Under the pieces are notes generated by a model. That model did no database searches. It saw nothing but the letters and a program-made list of their open reading frames with translations, and was not told the DNA's origin. A stretch of 64,000 nucleotides of DNA, from the NCBI RefSeq assembly GCF_009299835.1, contig NZ_VKCZ01000004.1, positions 186,001 to 250,000 on the forward strand. The letters are read 5' to 3'. Origin of the DNA: Microlunatus speluncae. Lineage in GTDB: Bacteria > Actinomycetota > Actinomycetes > Propionibacteriales > Propionibacteriaceae. Shown here piece by piece: positions 50,519 to 59,729 of the stretch. The first letter of the stretch is position 1, and every line of letters begins with the position of its first letter. Position numbers and translations under genes: made by a program.

Positions 50519-50872
50519 ATGCAGCATGACTACTGGGAACCGGACGATCCACTCGTCGATCGGCAGCCGCCGGACGAGGAGGAGTTCGGGCTCGACACGA
50601 CCGAACAGGTCGACGAGGGCTGGACCGACGCCGAACCGGGTGCCGACGCCGGCGACTGGCTGGCCGACGTCGAACCGGATGCAACCGACTCGGGCGACGG
50701 CTTCACGGCCGCTGTCGACCCGACCGAGACGCCGATCCCGGCCGCGGCACCGATCCCGACCGAGGTCGACGAGCCGCCGGTGGTTCCCGCCCGGTCCAAG
50801 GCGGTGCTGATTGCCGCCTCGGCCTTGGGAGCGGCCGCGATCCTGATCGCGGTGCTACGCCGCCGCGGCTGA
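50519..50872 (+). CDS. Acidic hypothetical protein with C-terminal membrane anchor
   Basis: The 117-residue protein is very acidic for 85 residues (PPDEEEFGLDTTEQVDEGW, GDWLADVEPDATDSGDG), then Pro/Val rich, and ends with a single hydrophobic helix (AVLIAASALGAAAILIAVL) and RRRG. It looks like a tail-anchored protein with the acidic part in the cytoplasm. No family recognised. ATG at 50519 follows AGGGGGAG. Confidence 0.68.
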   Translation: MQHDYWEPDDPLVDRQPPDEEEFGLDTTEQVDEGWTDAEPGADAGDWLADVEPDATDSGDGFTAAVDPTETPIPAAAPIPTEVDEPPVVPARSKAVLIAASALGAAAILIAVLRRRG

Positions 50873-50891
50873 GCGCGCCGCCGCAGAGCCT

Positions 50892-50954
50892 CATCGAGTG
50901 GACACCGATCCGGTGCGACAGCGTCGTACGCCCCGGGGAGGTGTCCACTCGATG
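50892..50954. terminator. 15 bp perfect inverted repeat between convergent genes
   Basis: CATCGAGTGGACACC (50892-50906) and GGTGTCCACTCGATG (50940-50954) are perfectly complementary with a 33-base GC-rich spacer. It lies in the gap between the genes ending at 50872 and 50996 and could stop transcription from both. Confidence 0.65.
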
Positions 50955-50995
50955 TCGTTCCGGCCCGAGGTCGTACCGTCCCGGAGGAGTGGGCG

Positions 50996-52165
50996 TCAGT
51001 CGCGGGCCGTGTCTCCCGGCAGGTCGAGCATCCGCTGCAGGCCCAGCTTGGCATCCCGTTCGGTGTCCGGATCCACCTGGATCTGATTCAGCACCCGGCC
51101 CTCGACCAGGTTCTCCAGCGACTGCACCAGGTGCGGCAGATCGATCCGGTTCATCGTGGCGCAGTAGCAGACGTTGCGCTCCAGGAACGTGATCTCCTGC
51201 TCCGGGTGCTCCTGGGCCAGCCGCTGCACCAGGTTGAGCTCGGTGCCGATGGCCCACTTGCTACCCGGCTCCGCCTCTCGGACCGTGGCGATGATGAACT
51301 CGGTCGACCCGATCAGGTCGGCCTTCAACACCACCTCGTGCTGGCACTCCGGGTGCACCAGGACCTTGACCCCCGGCACCCGGACGCGGACCTCGTCGAC
51401 GGCGTCCGCGGTGAACCGGCCGTGCACCGAGCAATGCCCCTTCCACAAGATCATCTTCGCGTCCCGGAGCTGCTCGGTGGTCAGACCACCGTTCGGCTGC
51501 CGCGGGTCGTACACCACACAGTCGCCGAGCTCGAGCCCCAACTGCAGCACGGCGGTGTTGCGGCCCAGGTGCTGGTCGGGCAGGAAGAGCACCTTCTCAC
51601 CCCGCTCATACGCCCACTCCAACACTCGCTTCGCGTTCGACGAGGTGCAGACCACCCCGCCGTTGCGGCCGCAGAACGCCTTGATGTCGGCCGAAGAATT
51701 CATGTACGTGACCGGCACGGTGACCTCGGCCACGCCGGCGTCGGCCAGCGCATCCCAGCAGTCCTCGACCTGGGCCAGCCGGGCCATGTCGGCCATCGAG
51801 CAGCCGGCCGCCAGGTCGGGCAGGATCACCCGCTGCTCTGGGCCGGTCAGGATGTCCGCCGACTCGGCCATGAAGTGCACGCCGCAGAACACGATGTATT
51901 CCGCCTCCGGCCGCGCCGCCGCATCCTTGGCCAGCTTGAACGAGTCGCCCGTCACGTCGGCGAACTGGATCACCTCGTCCCGCTGATAATGGTGGCCGAG
52001 GATGAACACCCGCTCCCCAAGCGCCTCCTTGGCCCGCCGCGCCCGCTCGACCAGCTGCGGATCGGAAGCCGGGGGCAGTTCACCGGGGCACTCGACGCCC
52101 CGTTCCGTGTCTGGATCGGTGCCGCTGCCCAGCACGAACAGGGGGAGCGGGCTGCTGATCGCCAT
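50996..52165 (-). CDS. nadA: Quinolinate synthase
   Basis: NadA is a [4Fe-4S] enzyme that condenses iminoaspartate with dihydroxyacetone phosphate in NAD synthesis. The 389-residue protein has FILGHHYQRDEVIQFADVTG near residue 55, Cys in VFCGVHFMAESAD near residue 93, GHCSVHGRF and VHPECQHEV near residue 255, and NVCYCATMNRIDLPHLV near residue 345 as the cluster ligands region. No nadB or nadC is adjacent. The 5' side faces the large nested palindrome. Confidence 0.93.
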   Translation of the reverse strand: MAISSPLPLFVLGSGTDPDTERGVECPGELPPASDPQLVERARRAKEALGERVFILGHHYQRDEVIQFADVTGDSFKLAKDAAARPEAEYIVFCGVHFMAESADILTGPEQRVILPDLAAGCSMADMARLAQVEDCWDALADAGVAEVTVPVTYMNSSADIKAFCGRNGGVVCTSSNAKRVLEWAYERGEKVLFLPDQHLGRNTAVLQLGLELGDCVVYDPRQPNGGLTTEQLRDAKMILWKGHCSVHGRFTADAVDEVRVRVPGVKVLVHPECQHEVVLKADLIGSTEFIIATVREAEPGSKWAIGTELNLVQRLAQEHPEQEITFLERNVCYCATMNRIDLPHLVQSLENLVEGRVLNQIQVDPDTERDAKLGLQRMLDLPGDTARD

Positions 52166-52231
52166 TCGAACAGGATAACTCTGGTGTTCTGTCCTGGTTT
52201 ACTCGCTGGTCTCTTGAGTGGGTGGCATGAC

Positions 52232-52367
52232 GCGGGGACTGCTGGGGGTCTGTGCGCGGGCAACCATCCGCCCGCGGGCAGTCGAGGTGCCGCTGCCGCG
52301 GTTCTCGCGTCCGCGTGCTCCCGCCAGGCCCGTCCACGCCCGCGCACAGACCCCCAGCAGTCCCCGC
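52232..52367. repeat. Structured element E1 with 30 bp perfect terminal inverted repeats
   Basis: GCGGGGACTGCTGGG at 52232 starts a 30 bp repeat that is matched perfectly in reverse complement at 52338-52367. The 76 bp interior (CGTCCACGCC-type ends, GCCGCTGCCGCGGTTCT centre) is about 85 % identical, by eye, to the reverse complement of the interior of E2 at 52716-52854. No reading frame of note is inside. Confidence 0.85.
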
Positions 52368-52715
52368 TCCCCTTGGGATCGCTGGCGGGTTTTGGCCGTC
52401 TCAGCCGAGCGCCGGTCTGATCTTGCCGACTGCCAAACCGAGCGTATGGCTGGTAGCGAGGGAGTTCGTTTCTGGCTTGTCGAAGCAGTTCGATGCCTCT
52501 CCGCCGAGCCGATCACGAGCGCTTGTTCGTTCCCTGAGCCTGTCGAAGGGCAAGCCCGATGCATTGATCCGTCAGAGACCCCACTCTGGTCTCCCCTTCG
52601 ACAAGCTCAGGGAACGAACTCCCTCGTGACCACTCCTACCGCTCCGGTTTGGCAGTCGGCAAGACCAGGTCAGCGCTCGGCTGAGGCGGTAAAAACCCCT
52701 GTGCGCACAAAGGAA
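52368..52715. repeat. Inverted arms and 23 bp repeat pair between E1 and E2
   Basis: Segment 52387-52470 recurs inverted at 52613-52698 with about 80 % identity; CTTGCCGACTGCCAAACC is exact in both (52422-52439 and 52646-52663). Between them the 23 bp dispersed element occurs twice, inverted (52528-52550 and 52594-52616), around a TATA-poor 43 bp centre. Nothing here looks coding. Confidence 0.82.
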
Positions 52716-52854
52716 GCGGTGGGGTCTGGGGGATAGGTGCGCGGGCGTGGACGGGCCTGGCGGGAGCCCGCGAACGCAGAACCGCGGCAGCGGCACCCAT
52801 GACTTGCTCGCGGGCGGATGGTTGCCCGCGCACCTATCCCCCAGACCCCACCGC
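52716..52854. repeat. Structured element E2, inverted partner of E1
   Basis: GCGGTGGGGTCTGGG at 52716 begins a 31 bp repeat whose exact reverse complement is 52824-52854. Its outer bases differ from E1 (GGATAGGT where E1 has CTGT), yet both ends changed together. It ends 26 bp before the glycerate kinase ATG. Confidence 0.85.
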
Positions 52855-52880
52855 GGGATTTACCCCCAAAGGAAGGAAGG

Positions 52881-53939
52881 ATGACCAGCATGCGCGTGCT
52901 AGTGATCACGGATTCCATCGGCTCCATGACTTCAGCAGAAGCCGGCGCCACGCTGGCCCAAGGATGGCCGGGCGCGCACGTCACCCCAGCAGGTGCGTCG
53001 GGAAGAGGATTCGGCCAGGCCTATGCCGATCAGCTCGGCGCCGAGTTGATCACGGGCATGGCGGCCGAGCTTCCGGCGTGGACGGCAAGCTCCGGCGGCA
53101 CGGTCGCGGCCGGGTTGGTCGTGGATTCGGGCCATGATCATGATCATGGCTCGATTCCGTACGAGCAGAGTAGTTCGGCGCTGGGCGAGGTGGTGGCGGC
53201 GGCGCTCCGGGACGGGGACAAGCCGGAGCGGCTGGTGATCGATCTCGCGGCGGCCGAGTTGAGCCACGACGGTGGGGCCGGGCTGCTCGGGGCCCTGGAG
53301 GCGAGCGCGGACGTGGCGCTGGACGGAGGAGTGGCCGGGCTGGACGGGATCGGCCGGATCGACCTCGAGCAGGTCCGGGAGCTGCTCGGAGCGGCGGAGC
53401 TGATCGGGGTGGTCCCGGCGGGGCAGGCGGAGCGGCCGTTGCTCGGGCTGCGCGGGCTCACGTCGCTGCGGCGGGGCAGCACGGTGGACCCGGAGCGACT
53501 GCTGCGGACGGACGCGACGCTGGAACGGCTGGCCCGGCTGCTCGGCGTCGAGGACCGGCCGGGCGCCGGGGCGTGCGGCGGAGCGGCACTGGCGATCCTC
53601 GCCCTGGGCGGGCGGCTGACCACCGGACCAGAGCTGGCGCTGGAAGGCGGAGCGCACGATCGGTTGGAGCTGGTGGTCAGCGGCTGCGACGTGTTCGACT
53701 TCCACGATCGCGGCGGCGAGGTGGTGGCTGCGGCGGCCCGGCTGGCCGAGCGGTCGCTGTGCCCGGCGATCGTGGTCGGCGGCGAGGTGCTGATCGGCGG
53801 CCGGGAGATGCGGACGATCGGCATCGAATCGGCCTATCCGGTCCGCGCTTCCGCCGCCGACGCCCCGGTCACGGCCGGGATCGACGCCGAAGAGTTGTCC
53901 GCCGTGGTCCGTCGGGTCGCCCGGTCCTGGAGCTGGTGA
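52881..53939 (+). CDS. glxK: Glycerate kinase
   Basis: The 353-residue protein belongs to the GlxK/GckA-type glycerate kinase family: RVLVITDSIGSMTSAEAG near the start, AAELPAWTASSGGTVAAGL, GVAGLDGIGRIDLEQVRELL near residue 160, GAGACGGAALAILALGGRL near residue 232 and ELVVSGCDVFDF. It phosphorylates glycerate with ATP. It is shorter and less conserved than the usual 380-residue enzymes, so activity is likely but not sure. ATG at 52881 follows GGAAGGAAGG. An HDHDH run is encoded by CATGATCATGATCATG. Confidence 0.8.
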   Translation: MTSMRVLVITDSIGSMTSAEAGATLAQGWPGAHVTPAGASGRGFGQAYADQLGAELITGMAAELPAWTASSGGTVAAGLVVDSGHDHDHGSIPYEQSSSALGEVVAAALRDGDKPERLVIDLAAAELSHDGGAGLLGALEASADVALDGGVAGLDGIGRIDLEQVRELLGAAELIGVVPAGQAERPLLGLRGLTSLRRGSTVDPERLLRTDATLERLARLLGVEDRPGAGACGGAALAILALGGRLTTGPELALEGGAHDRLELVVSGCDVFDFHDRGGEVVAAAARLAERSLCPAIVVGGEVLIGGREMRTIGIESAYPVRASAADAPVTAGIDAEELSAVVRRVARSWSW

Positions 53940-54026
53940 CTACACTCGGGATTCGGGAATACTCTCCCGCGGCCGGAGGTTGGCCGGGTGGAGTAGGTAG
54001 TTCGTCAACAATGTTTGGAGCCACAC

Positions 54027-54386
54027 ATGTCGACCGATCAGGTGACCGACGCCCCTGTCTCCGACGGGGTGGTGCTGTCCGAGGAAGCTGCGAGCAAGGT
54101 CAAGGCACTGCTCGAGGGTGAGGGTCGCGACGACCTGTCGCTGCGGATCGCGGTCCAACCGGGTGGTTGCTCCGGTCTGCGGTACCAGCTTTTCTTCGAC
54201 GAGCGTCAGCTGGACGGCGACGTGGTGAAGAGCTACGACGGCGTCAGCGTCGTCACCGACCGGATGAGCGCGCCGTACCTGACGGGCGCCACGATCGACT
54301 TCGTCGACACGATCGAGAAGCAGGGCTTCACCATCGACAACCCGAACGCCACCGGGTCCTGCGCCTGTGGTGACAGCTTCCACTGA
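54027..54386 (+). CDS. erpA: A-type iron-sulfur cluster insertion protein
   Basis: The 115-119 residue HesB/IscA-family protein carries the three ligand cysteines: QPGGCSGLRYQ near residue 45 and GSCACGDSFH at the C-terminus. It delivers Fe-S clusters to targets, which here could include NadA and the oxidase pathway. ATG at 54027 follows TTGGAG; an in-frame ATG at 54015 is possible. A strong hairpin follows. Confidence 0.92.
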   Translation: MSTDQVTDAPVSDGVVLSEEAASKVKALLEGEGRDDLSLRIAVQPGGCSGLRYQLFFDERQLDGDVVKSYDGVSVVTDRMSAPYLTGATIDFVDTIEKQGFTIDNPNATGSCACGDSFH

Positions 54387-54401
54387 TCCGATCCAAATCG
54401 A

Positions 54402-54431
54402 CATCGCCGCCCGCGCAATCGGGCGGCGATG
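54402..54431 (+). terminator. Hairpin after erpA
   Basis: CATCGCCGCCCG (54402-54413) and CGGGCGGCGATG (54420-54431) pair perfectly with the 6-base loop CGCAAT, 16 bases after the erpA stop. There is no T tract. Confidence 0.75.
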
Positions 54432-54453
54432 CTGCGTCTGCGGGATGTGAATC

Positions 54454-55077
54454 ATGAATGCGTACGATCGGCTCGACCGAGCCCTGGCCAAGACGGCGGA
54501 GGCCGTACGAGGTCGGACCCGGACCGGCCGGACCCACGACGACGCCGACGACGTGGTGGGCACGCTGGCCACCGACGGCGCCATCGACTTCGACCCGCGA
54601 CCGCTGCTGCGGGCACTGCATCGCGCCGGCGCCCCGGTGGTGGTGATCGGCCAGGTGGCCGGGATCCTGCACGGGTCGGCCGAACTCACCGGCGACCTGG
54701 ACCTGCTGTGGGACGGCGATCCGCGCCACACGCCCGCGCTGGCGGCCGGCTTCGCCGCTATCGGCGCCGAGCTGACCGACGACGACGGTCGCCCGCTGCC
54801 CTGCGGACCGGAATCGTTCCTGCTGCCGAAGGTGCAGTTCGTGGCGCCGACGGTCAGTGGCGACGCCTGTACGCCGGCGCTGCCCTGGGGCGAGCTCGAG
54901 GTCCGGGACTACCTGCAGCGCAGCCAGCGACTGCAGACGCCGGAGGGTTGGTCGATCGGCTATCTGCGGGCCAGTGATCTGATCACGATGCGGCTGGCGG
55001 CGGGCCGGCCGAAGGACCTCCGCCGCGCCGACGAACTGATCGCGCTCGGCCGGGAGCGGCTCGCCGGCTCGATCTGA
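54454..55077 (+). CDS. Nucleotidyltransferase-fold hypothetical protein
   Basis: The 207-residue protein contains VVVIGQVAGILHGSAELTGD followed by LDLLWDG near residues 66-90, the motif of minimal nucleotidyltransferase-fold proteins, then an all-helical C-terminus. One acidic pair (GDLDLLWD) is present; the remaining catalytic acid is unclear. It could be a MNT-like or orphan NTase. No HEPN partner is adjacent. Converges on tusA with 6 bp between stops. Confidence 0.7.
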   Translation: MNAYDRLDRALAKTAEAVRGRTRTGRTHDDADDVVGTLATDGAIDFDPRPLLRALHRAGAPVVVIGQVAGILHGSAELTGDLDLLWDGDPRHTPALAAGFAAIGAELTDDDGRPLPCGPESFLLPKVQFVAPTVSGDACTPALPWGELEVRDYLQRSQRLQTPEGWSIGYLRASDLITMRLAAGRPKDLRRADELIALGRERLAGSI

Positions 55078-55083
55078 GCGGGC

Positions 55084-55290
55084 TCAAACCTTCCGGACGA
55101 CGAACCGTGGCGGATCGGTGCTGATCAACTCGTGCCCGCGCATCCGGCACCAGGCGGCCAGGTCGGGCTCGGCGGCGGGGTCGTCGGCCAAGATCACGAT
55201 CTCCGCGCCCGACTCCAGGGCGGTGATCCGGCGGGCCAGCTCGATGATCGGCCGCGGGCACTTCATCCCCAGGCAGTCCAGTTCGTCCAT
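55084..55290 (-). CDS. tusA: TusA-family sulfur carrier
   Basis: The 68-residue protein shows the family core ELDCLGMKCPRPIIELARRI at residues 2-21, with the sulfur-accepting Cys in KCPRP. TusA carries persulfide sulfur from desulfurases to tRNA thiolation or other acceptors. ATG at 55290 is used since the core begins there. It follows the desulfurase-like gene by 19 bases on the same strand, the natural donor-acceptor pairing, although that donor lacks its PLP lysine. Confidence 0.88.
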   Translation of the reverse strand: MDELDCLGMKCPRPIIELARRITALESGAEIVILADDPAAEPDLAAWCRMRGHELISTDPPRFVVRKV

Positions 55291-55309
55291 GATCAACAAC
55301 TCGCATCGA

Positions 55310-56491
55310 TCATGGTGCGTCCAACCGGGCCCGGATGCCGGCGACGATCGGCGGCAGGGCGGTGATCAACCGATCGACGTCCGCCTCGGTGCTGGCGCGG
55401 GTCAGGCCGATCCGCAGGTTGCCGTGGGTGAGAGCGCCCATCGCCGCGAGCACGTGCGACGGCGTCTCCGCCGAGGCGCTGCAGGCGGAGCCGCTGGCCA
55501 CGGCGAGGCCGGCCCGGTCCAGCTCGAGGGTGAGGGTCTCGCCGTCCACGTACAGCACCGAGAAGGTGAGCAGGTGCGGCACCCGTCGCTCGGGGTCGCC
55601 GGCCACATCCACGTCGGTGATCAAGGTCGCGACCTCAGCCCTCAGTCGGTTGATCAACTCGTGCTGCCGGACGCCGAGCTCCGGCTGGTCGAGCCAGGTC
55701 CGTAGCGCCACCGTGGCGGCGACGATCGCCGGCACATCCGGCGGGCCGGGCCAGCGGCCGTCCTGATAGTCGTCGACCGGATAGGGCGTCCGCCAGCGGG
55801 TGCCGCGCCGGATGATCATGAAGCCGACCGAGGCGGGGCCGCCGAACGCGGCGGCCGAGCCGATCAGGATGCTCCACGGGCCGGCGTCGCGAAGCTCGAT
55901 CCGGCCCAGCGCCGCCGTCGCGTCCAGCACCAGCGGCACGCCGGCGGCCCGGCAGGCCTCCGCGGCCTCGGCGTACGGCTGCAGCGTGCCGACCTCGTGA
56001 TTGGCCACCTGGAGCACCGCCGCCGCGACCTCGGGCCGGCTCACCGTCGCGGTCCAGTCGGCCAGGTCGATCCGGCCGACCGGGTCGACGGCGACCCGGA
56101 TCGGCTCGCCGGCCGCGGCGGTCGCCGCCAGCACGGCGGAGTGCTCGATCGCCGACGTGATCATGGTCCGGCCGATCCGCCGCCGGCCGAGGGCCAGCCC
56201 GTCGATGGCGGCCGCCGCGGTCTGCGGTCCGGAGCCGGTGAACACGACCTCGTCGGGCCGGGCGCCGACGGCCGCGGCGACCAGCGCCCGGGCCTGGTCC
56301 AGGGCCTGCGCGGCGAGCCGGCCGGGGCGGTGCAACCGGAGCGGATCGCCCCAGCCGGAGTCCTGCGCGGCCAGCCAGGCCGCCCGGGCTTCCGGCAGCA
56401 GCGGTTCGGCGGTGGAGCCGTCGAGGAAGACGGTCGGATTCGGTCCCGTCACGACGGCAAACCTACCCGCGCCGAAGGTGTCCCGGACCAC
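55310..56491 (-). CDS. NifS/IscS-like class V aminotransferase lacking PLP lysine
   Basis: The 393-residue protein aligns to cysteine desulfurases from end to end: FLDGSTAEPLLPEARAAWLA, TSAIEHSAVLAATA with the ring-stacking His, VANHEVGTLQPYAEA, LVLDATAALGRI with the PLP Asp, and the catalytic-Cys loop VASGSACSASAETPSHVLAA. The PLP Schiff-base block, normally SGHKxGGPKG, reads GSAAAFGGPASVG, and the Gln after the PLP Asp is Ala. Both key PLP contacts are lost while the active-site Cys remains. It is probably cotranscribed with tusA. The start could be shorter by a few residues. Confidence 0.87.
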   Translation of the reverse strand: MVRDTFGAGRFAVVTGPNPTVFLDGSTAEPLLPEARAAWLAAQDSGWGDPLRLHRPGRLAAQALDQARALVAAAVGARPDEVVFTGSGPQTAAAAIDGLALGRRRIGRTMITSAIEHSAVLAATAAAGEPIRVAVDPVGRIDLADWTATVSRPEVAAAVLQVANHEVGTLQPYAEAAEACRAAGVPLVLDATAALGRIELRDAGPWSILIGSAAAFGGPASVGFMIIRRGTRWRTPYPVDDYQDGRWPGPPDVPAIVAATVALRTWLDQPELGVRQHELINRLRAEVATLITDVDVAGDPERRVPHLLTFSVLYVDGETLTLELDRAGLAVASGSACSASAETPSHVLAAMGALTHGNLRIGLTRASTEADVDRLITALPPIVAGIRARLDAP

Positions 56492-56625
56492 CCGCGCCCC
56501 GGCGCTGAAGCCGGGGCGATCTGCGTTAGGGTGAGCACCGAGATTTGGTCCGGCGTGATGGCCTGCCCACCGTCGTCCGGATCTCGCCCAGCGAGGCGAT
56601 TTGGCCGAAGAACGAAAGGCGCGAT

Positions 56626-57528
56626 GTGCGTGGCACTGGCAACAGGTCCGTCCCGGTAGGGAGTCCCGGGACGGTCGCTCGGAGCACGCGCCGGTTTCCG
56701 GGGCGACGGGTGCTGCTGGCGCTCGGCGCGATCGGTGCCGGGGTGGCGCTGACCGGCTGCGACAGCGTCGAGGACCTGGCCCGGCTCGGCTACCCGGAGA
56801 TGGCGAGTGATCGCGCCCCGGTGATGCACGACCTGTGGATCGGGACCTGGATCGCGGCCGCGGTGGTCGGCATCGGCGTCTGGGGCCTGATCGGGTTCGC
56901 GGTGATCAGGTATCGCCGGCGCAACGCCGACGCTCCGCCGCAGAAGCGCTACAACCTGCCGATGGAGATCTTCTACTCGCTGGCCCCGTTCGTGATCATC
57001 GGTGTGCTGTTCTACTACACGGTGATCGCCCAGGACCACGTGCTGAGCAAGGTCGAGGAGCCGGATCACGTCGTCGACGTGGTCGGTCAGAAGTGGTCCT
57101 GGACCTTCAACTACCGCGAAGCGGACAATCCCGATGTCGGTAACGACGTCTGGGAGGCCGGCACGGTCAACCATTCGCCCGACCTCTATCTGCCGGTGGG
57201 CGAGTCGGTCCGGTTCAAGCTCAACTCCCCGGACGTCATCCACTCGTTCTGGATCCCGGCCTTCGCGTTCAAGATGGACATCCTGCCGGGCCGGACCAAC
57301 ACGTTCGACGTCACTCCCACCCGGGAGGGCGTCTACTCCGGCAAGTGCGCCGAGCTCTGCGGCACCTACCACGCGGCGATGATCTTCAACGTGCACGTGG
57401 TCAGTGAGGCCGAGTACAACGAATACCTGAAGGGTCTCGCCGAACGCGGCAACATCGGCGAGGCCATGGGCGCCGAGGCGGCCAACAAGAACGGTCCGGC
57501 CATTCCGGAAGCAGGAGGGGCACGATGA
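56626..57528 (+). CDS. ctaC: Cytochrome c oxidase subunit II
   Basis: The 300-residue subunit takes electrons from the cytochrome bc complex. A lipobox ends in GVALTGC, followed by helices at about residues 55-85 and 98-120. The CuA site is [12 protein letters not shown] near residue 250 with the partner His in [16 protein letters not shown] at 56626 is preferred to the earlier frame start at 56545 since the signal peptide begins there. It leads the ctaC-ctaD-ctaF operon. Confidence 0.92.
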   Translation: MRGTGNRSVPVGSPGTVARSTRRFPGRRVLLALGAIGAGVALTGCDSVEDLARLGYPEMASDRAPVMHDLWIGTWIAAAVVGIGVWGLIGFAVIRYRRRNADAPPQKRYNLPMEIFYSLAPFVIIGVLFYYTVIAQDHVLSKVEEPDHVVDVVGQKWSWTFNYREADNPDVGNDVWEAGTVNHSPDLYLPVGESVRFKLNSPDVIHSFWIPAFAFKMDILPGRTNTFDVTPTREGVYSGKCAELCGTYHAAMIFNVHVVSEAEYNEYLKGLAERGNIGEAMGAEAANKNGPAIPEAGGAR

Positions 57529-59285
57529 CGACGGCGGAGCGGACCGTCACGCCCGAGGTCACCCCGGCCAGGCGCCGGATGGGCACGATCTCGTGGTCCT
57601 GGCTGTCCACGACCGATCACAAGGTGATCGGCAATCTCTACTTCATCACCTCGATGGTCTTCTTCGGCTTCGCCGGCCTGATGGCCCTGGCGATCCGGGC
57701 CGAGCTGGCCTTCCCGGGCCTGCAGTACGTCTCGCACGAGACGTTCAACCAGTTCTTCACCATGCACGGCACGATCATGCTGCTGCTGTTCGCGACGCCG
57801 CTGTTCGCCGGCTTCGCCAACGCGATCATGCCGCTGCAGATCGGCTCGCCGGACGTCGCGTTCCCGCGGCTGAACATGCTGTCGTACTGGCTGTATCTGT
57901 TCGGTGGGCTGATCACCGTCTCCGGCTTCCTGACCCCGGGCGGCGCCGCCAGCTTCGGCTGGTTCGCGTACGCCCCGCTGAGCGACGCGATCAACTCGCC
58001 CGGCGTCGGCGGCGACCTGTGGATCATGGGCCTCTACCTGGCCGGCCTCGGCACCATCCTCGGCGCGGTGAACTTCATCACCACGATCCTGTGCATGCGA
58101 GCACCGGGGATGACCATGTTCCGGCTGCCGATCTTCTGCTGGAACATCCTGGTCACCTCGATCCTGGTGCTGATCGCGTTCCCGATCCTGGCCGCCGCTC
58201 TGCTGATGCTGGAGGCCGACCGGTCCCTCGGGGCGCTGGTCTTCGACTCCTCGACCGGCGGGCCGTTGCTCTGGCAGCACCTGTTCTGGTTCTTCGGCCA
58301 TCCCGAGGTCTACATCATCGCGTTGCCGTTCTTCGGCATCATCACCGAGATCCTGCCGGTGTTCAGTCGTAAACCCGTGTTCGGCTACATCGGCCTGGTC
58401 GCGGCGACACTCGGTATCGCGGCGCTCTCGGTGGCGGTCTGGGCGCACCACATGTTCGTCACCGGAGCGGTGAACCTGCCGTTCTTCTCCTTCATGACGT
58501 TCCTGATCGCGGTCCCGACCGGGGTGAAGTTCTTCAACTGGATCGGCACGATGTGGGGCGGCAGCGTCTCGTTGGACACGCCGATGCTGTGGTCGATCGG
58601 GTTCCTCACCACGTTCCTCTTCGGTGGCCTGACCGGCATCATCCTGGCCAGCCCGCCGCTGGACTTCCAGCTCTCCGACTCCTACTTCGTGGTCGCGCAC
58701 TTCCACTACGTGGTGTTCGGCACGGTGGTGTTCGCGATGTTCGCCGGCTTCTACTACTGGTGGCCGAAGTTCACCGGGCGGATGCTGGACGAGACGCTGG
58801 GCAAGATCCACTTCTGGCTGCTGTTCATCGGCTTCCACACGACGTTCCTGGTGCAGCACTGGCTGGGCGCGGAGGGCATGCCGCGACGGATCGCCGACTA
58901 CTTGCCGGAGGAGGGCTTCACCGTCCTCAACCAGGTCTCGTCGGCCGGCGCGTTCCTCCTCGGCGCCTCGATCCTGCCGTTCCTCTACAACGTCTGGAAG
59001 TCGCGCCGGGCGCCGCTGGTCGGCGTCGACGATCCGTGGGGCTGGGGCCGCTCGCTGGAGTGGGCGACGTCCTGCCCGCCGCCGCGGCACAACTTCACCT
59101 CGTTGCCGCGGATCCGGTCCGAATCGCCGGCGTTCGACCTGCACCATCCCGAGCTCGCGCTGGAGGAGTATCAGGACAGCTCGGTCGACGAGGAGGGCCT
59201 GATCCGGTCCGGCGTGGACTCGAGCGATGACGCGGGACGACAGGAAATGCTGGAAGAGCGGGTCGACAGGGAGGAGCGGTCGTGA
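57525..59285 (+). CDS. ctaD: Cytochrome c oxidase subunit I
   Basis: The 586-residue subunit holds haem a and the haem a3-CuB centre. Family markers are [20 protein letters not shown] with the haem-a His, the His-Tyr crosslink region [20 protein letters not shown], and the haem ligands in [20 protein letters not shown]. It reduces O2 and pumps protons. The ATGA overlap couples it to ctaC. The C-terminal 30 residues are acidic. Confidence 0.96.
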   Translation: MTTAERTVTPEVTPARRRMGTISWSWLSTTDHKVIGNLYFITSMVFFGFAGLMALAIRAELAFPGLQYVSHETFNQFFTMHGTIMLLLFATPLFAGFANAIMPLQIGSPDVAFPRLNMLSYWLYLFGGLITVSGFLTPGGAASFGWFAYAPLSDAINSPGVGGDLWIMGLYLAGLGTILGAVNFITTILCMRAPGMTMFRLPIFCWNILVTSILVLIAFPILAAALLMLEADRSLGALVFDSSTGGPLLWQHLFWFFGHPEVYIIALPFFGIITEILPVFSRKPVFGYIGLVAATLGIAALSVAVWAHHMFVTGAVNLPFFSFMTFLIAVPTGVKFFNWIGTMWGGSVSLDTPMLWSIGFLTTFLFGGLTGIILASPPLDFQLSDSYFVVAHFHYVVFGTVVFAMFAGFYYWWPKFTGRMLDETLGKIHFWLLFIGFHTTFLVQHWLGAEGMPRRIADYLPEEGFTVLNQVSSAGAFLLGASILPFLYNVWKSRRAPLVGVDDPWGWGRSLEWATSCPPPRHNFTSLPRIRSESPAFDLHHPELALEEYQDSSVDEEGLIRSGVDSSDDAGRQEMLEERVDREERS

Positions 59286-59677
59286 AGGCCGAGGCGTGGA
59301 TCTTCGGATTCTTGGCGATCTTCCTGGTGATCGTCACCCCGATCTACTACCTGATGAGCGGTGACCCGACCGGCACCGCGGCGCTCACCCTGTGCTTCTT
59401 CCTGACGCTGATGATCACCGGCTACCTGGCCCTGATCGCCCGCCGGATGGATCAGCGGCCGGAGGACAAGAAGGACGGCGAGATCGCCGAGGGTGCGGGC
59501 GAGCTGGGCTTCTTCCCGCCGTCGAGCATCTGGCCGCTGTACGTCGCGCTCACCCTGGTGCTGATCGCGCTCGGCCCGGTGTTCGGCTGGTGGCTGATGA
59601 TCCTCGGATTCGGTGCCGGGATCGTCACCTGCACCGGCCTGGTGTACGAGTTCTACCGCGGTGATCACGCGCACTGA
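59282..59677 (+). CDS. ctaF: Cytochrome c oxidase subunit 4, actinobacterial type
   Basis: The 131-residue protein has four membrane helices: [60 protein letters not shown] and the last near residue 110. The polar middle contains [16 protein letters not shown], typical of the actinobacterial CtaF family. GTG at 59282 overlaps the ctaD stop. A terminator follows. Confidence 0.92.
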   Translation: MKAEAWIFGFLAIFLVIVTPIYYLMSGDPTGTAALTLCFFLTLMITGYLALIARRMDQRPEDKKDGEIAEGAGELGFFPPSSIWPLYVALTLVLIALGPVFGWWLMILGFGAGIVTCTGLVYEFYRGDHAH

Positions 59678-59689
59678 GCTTGCTCGACC

Positions 59690-59723
59690 GAACCGTCCGG
59701 ACCCCTCGGGATCCGGACGGTTC
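59690..59723 (+). terminator. Terminator hairpin after ctaF
   Basis: GAACCGTCCGGA (59690-59701) pairs perfectly with TCCGGACGGTTC (59712-59723) over a 10-base loop, 12 bases past the ctaF stop, followed by GTCGTTTC. It ends the ctaCDF operon and may also serve the convergent gene at 59730. Confidence 0.8.
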
Positions 59724-59729
59724 GTCGTT

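Noticed and set aside
52232..52854. Insertion sequence
   Set aside because: No transposase frame of any size lies inside; kept as a structured repeat instead.
54454..55077. MNT/HEPN toxin-antitoxin module
   Set aside because: No HEPN-domain partner gene; neighbours are erpA and tusA.
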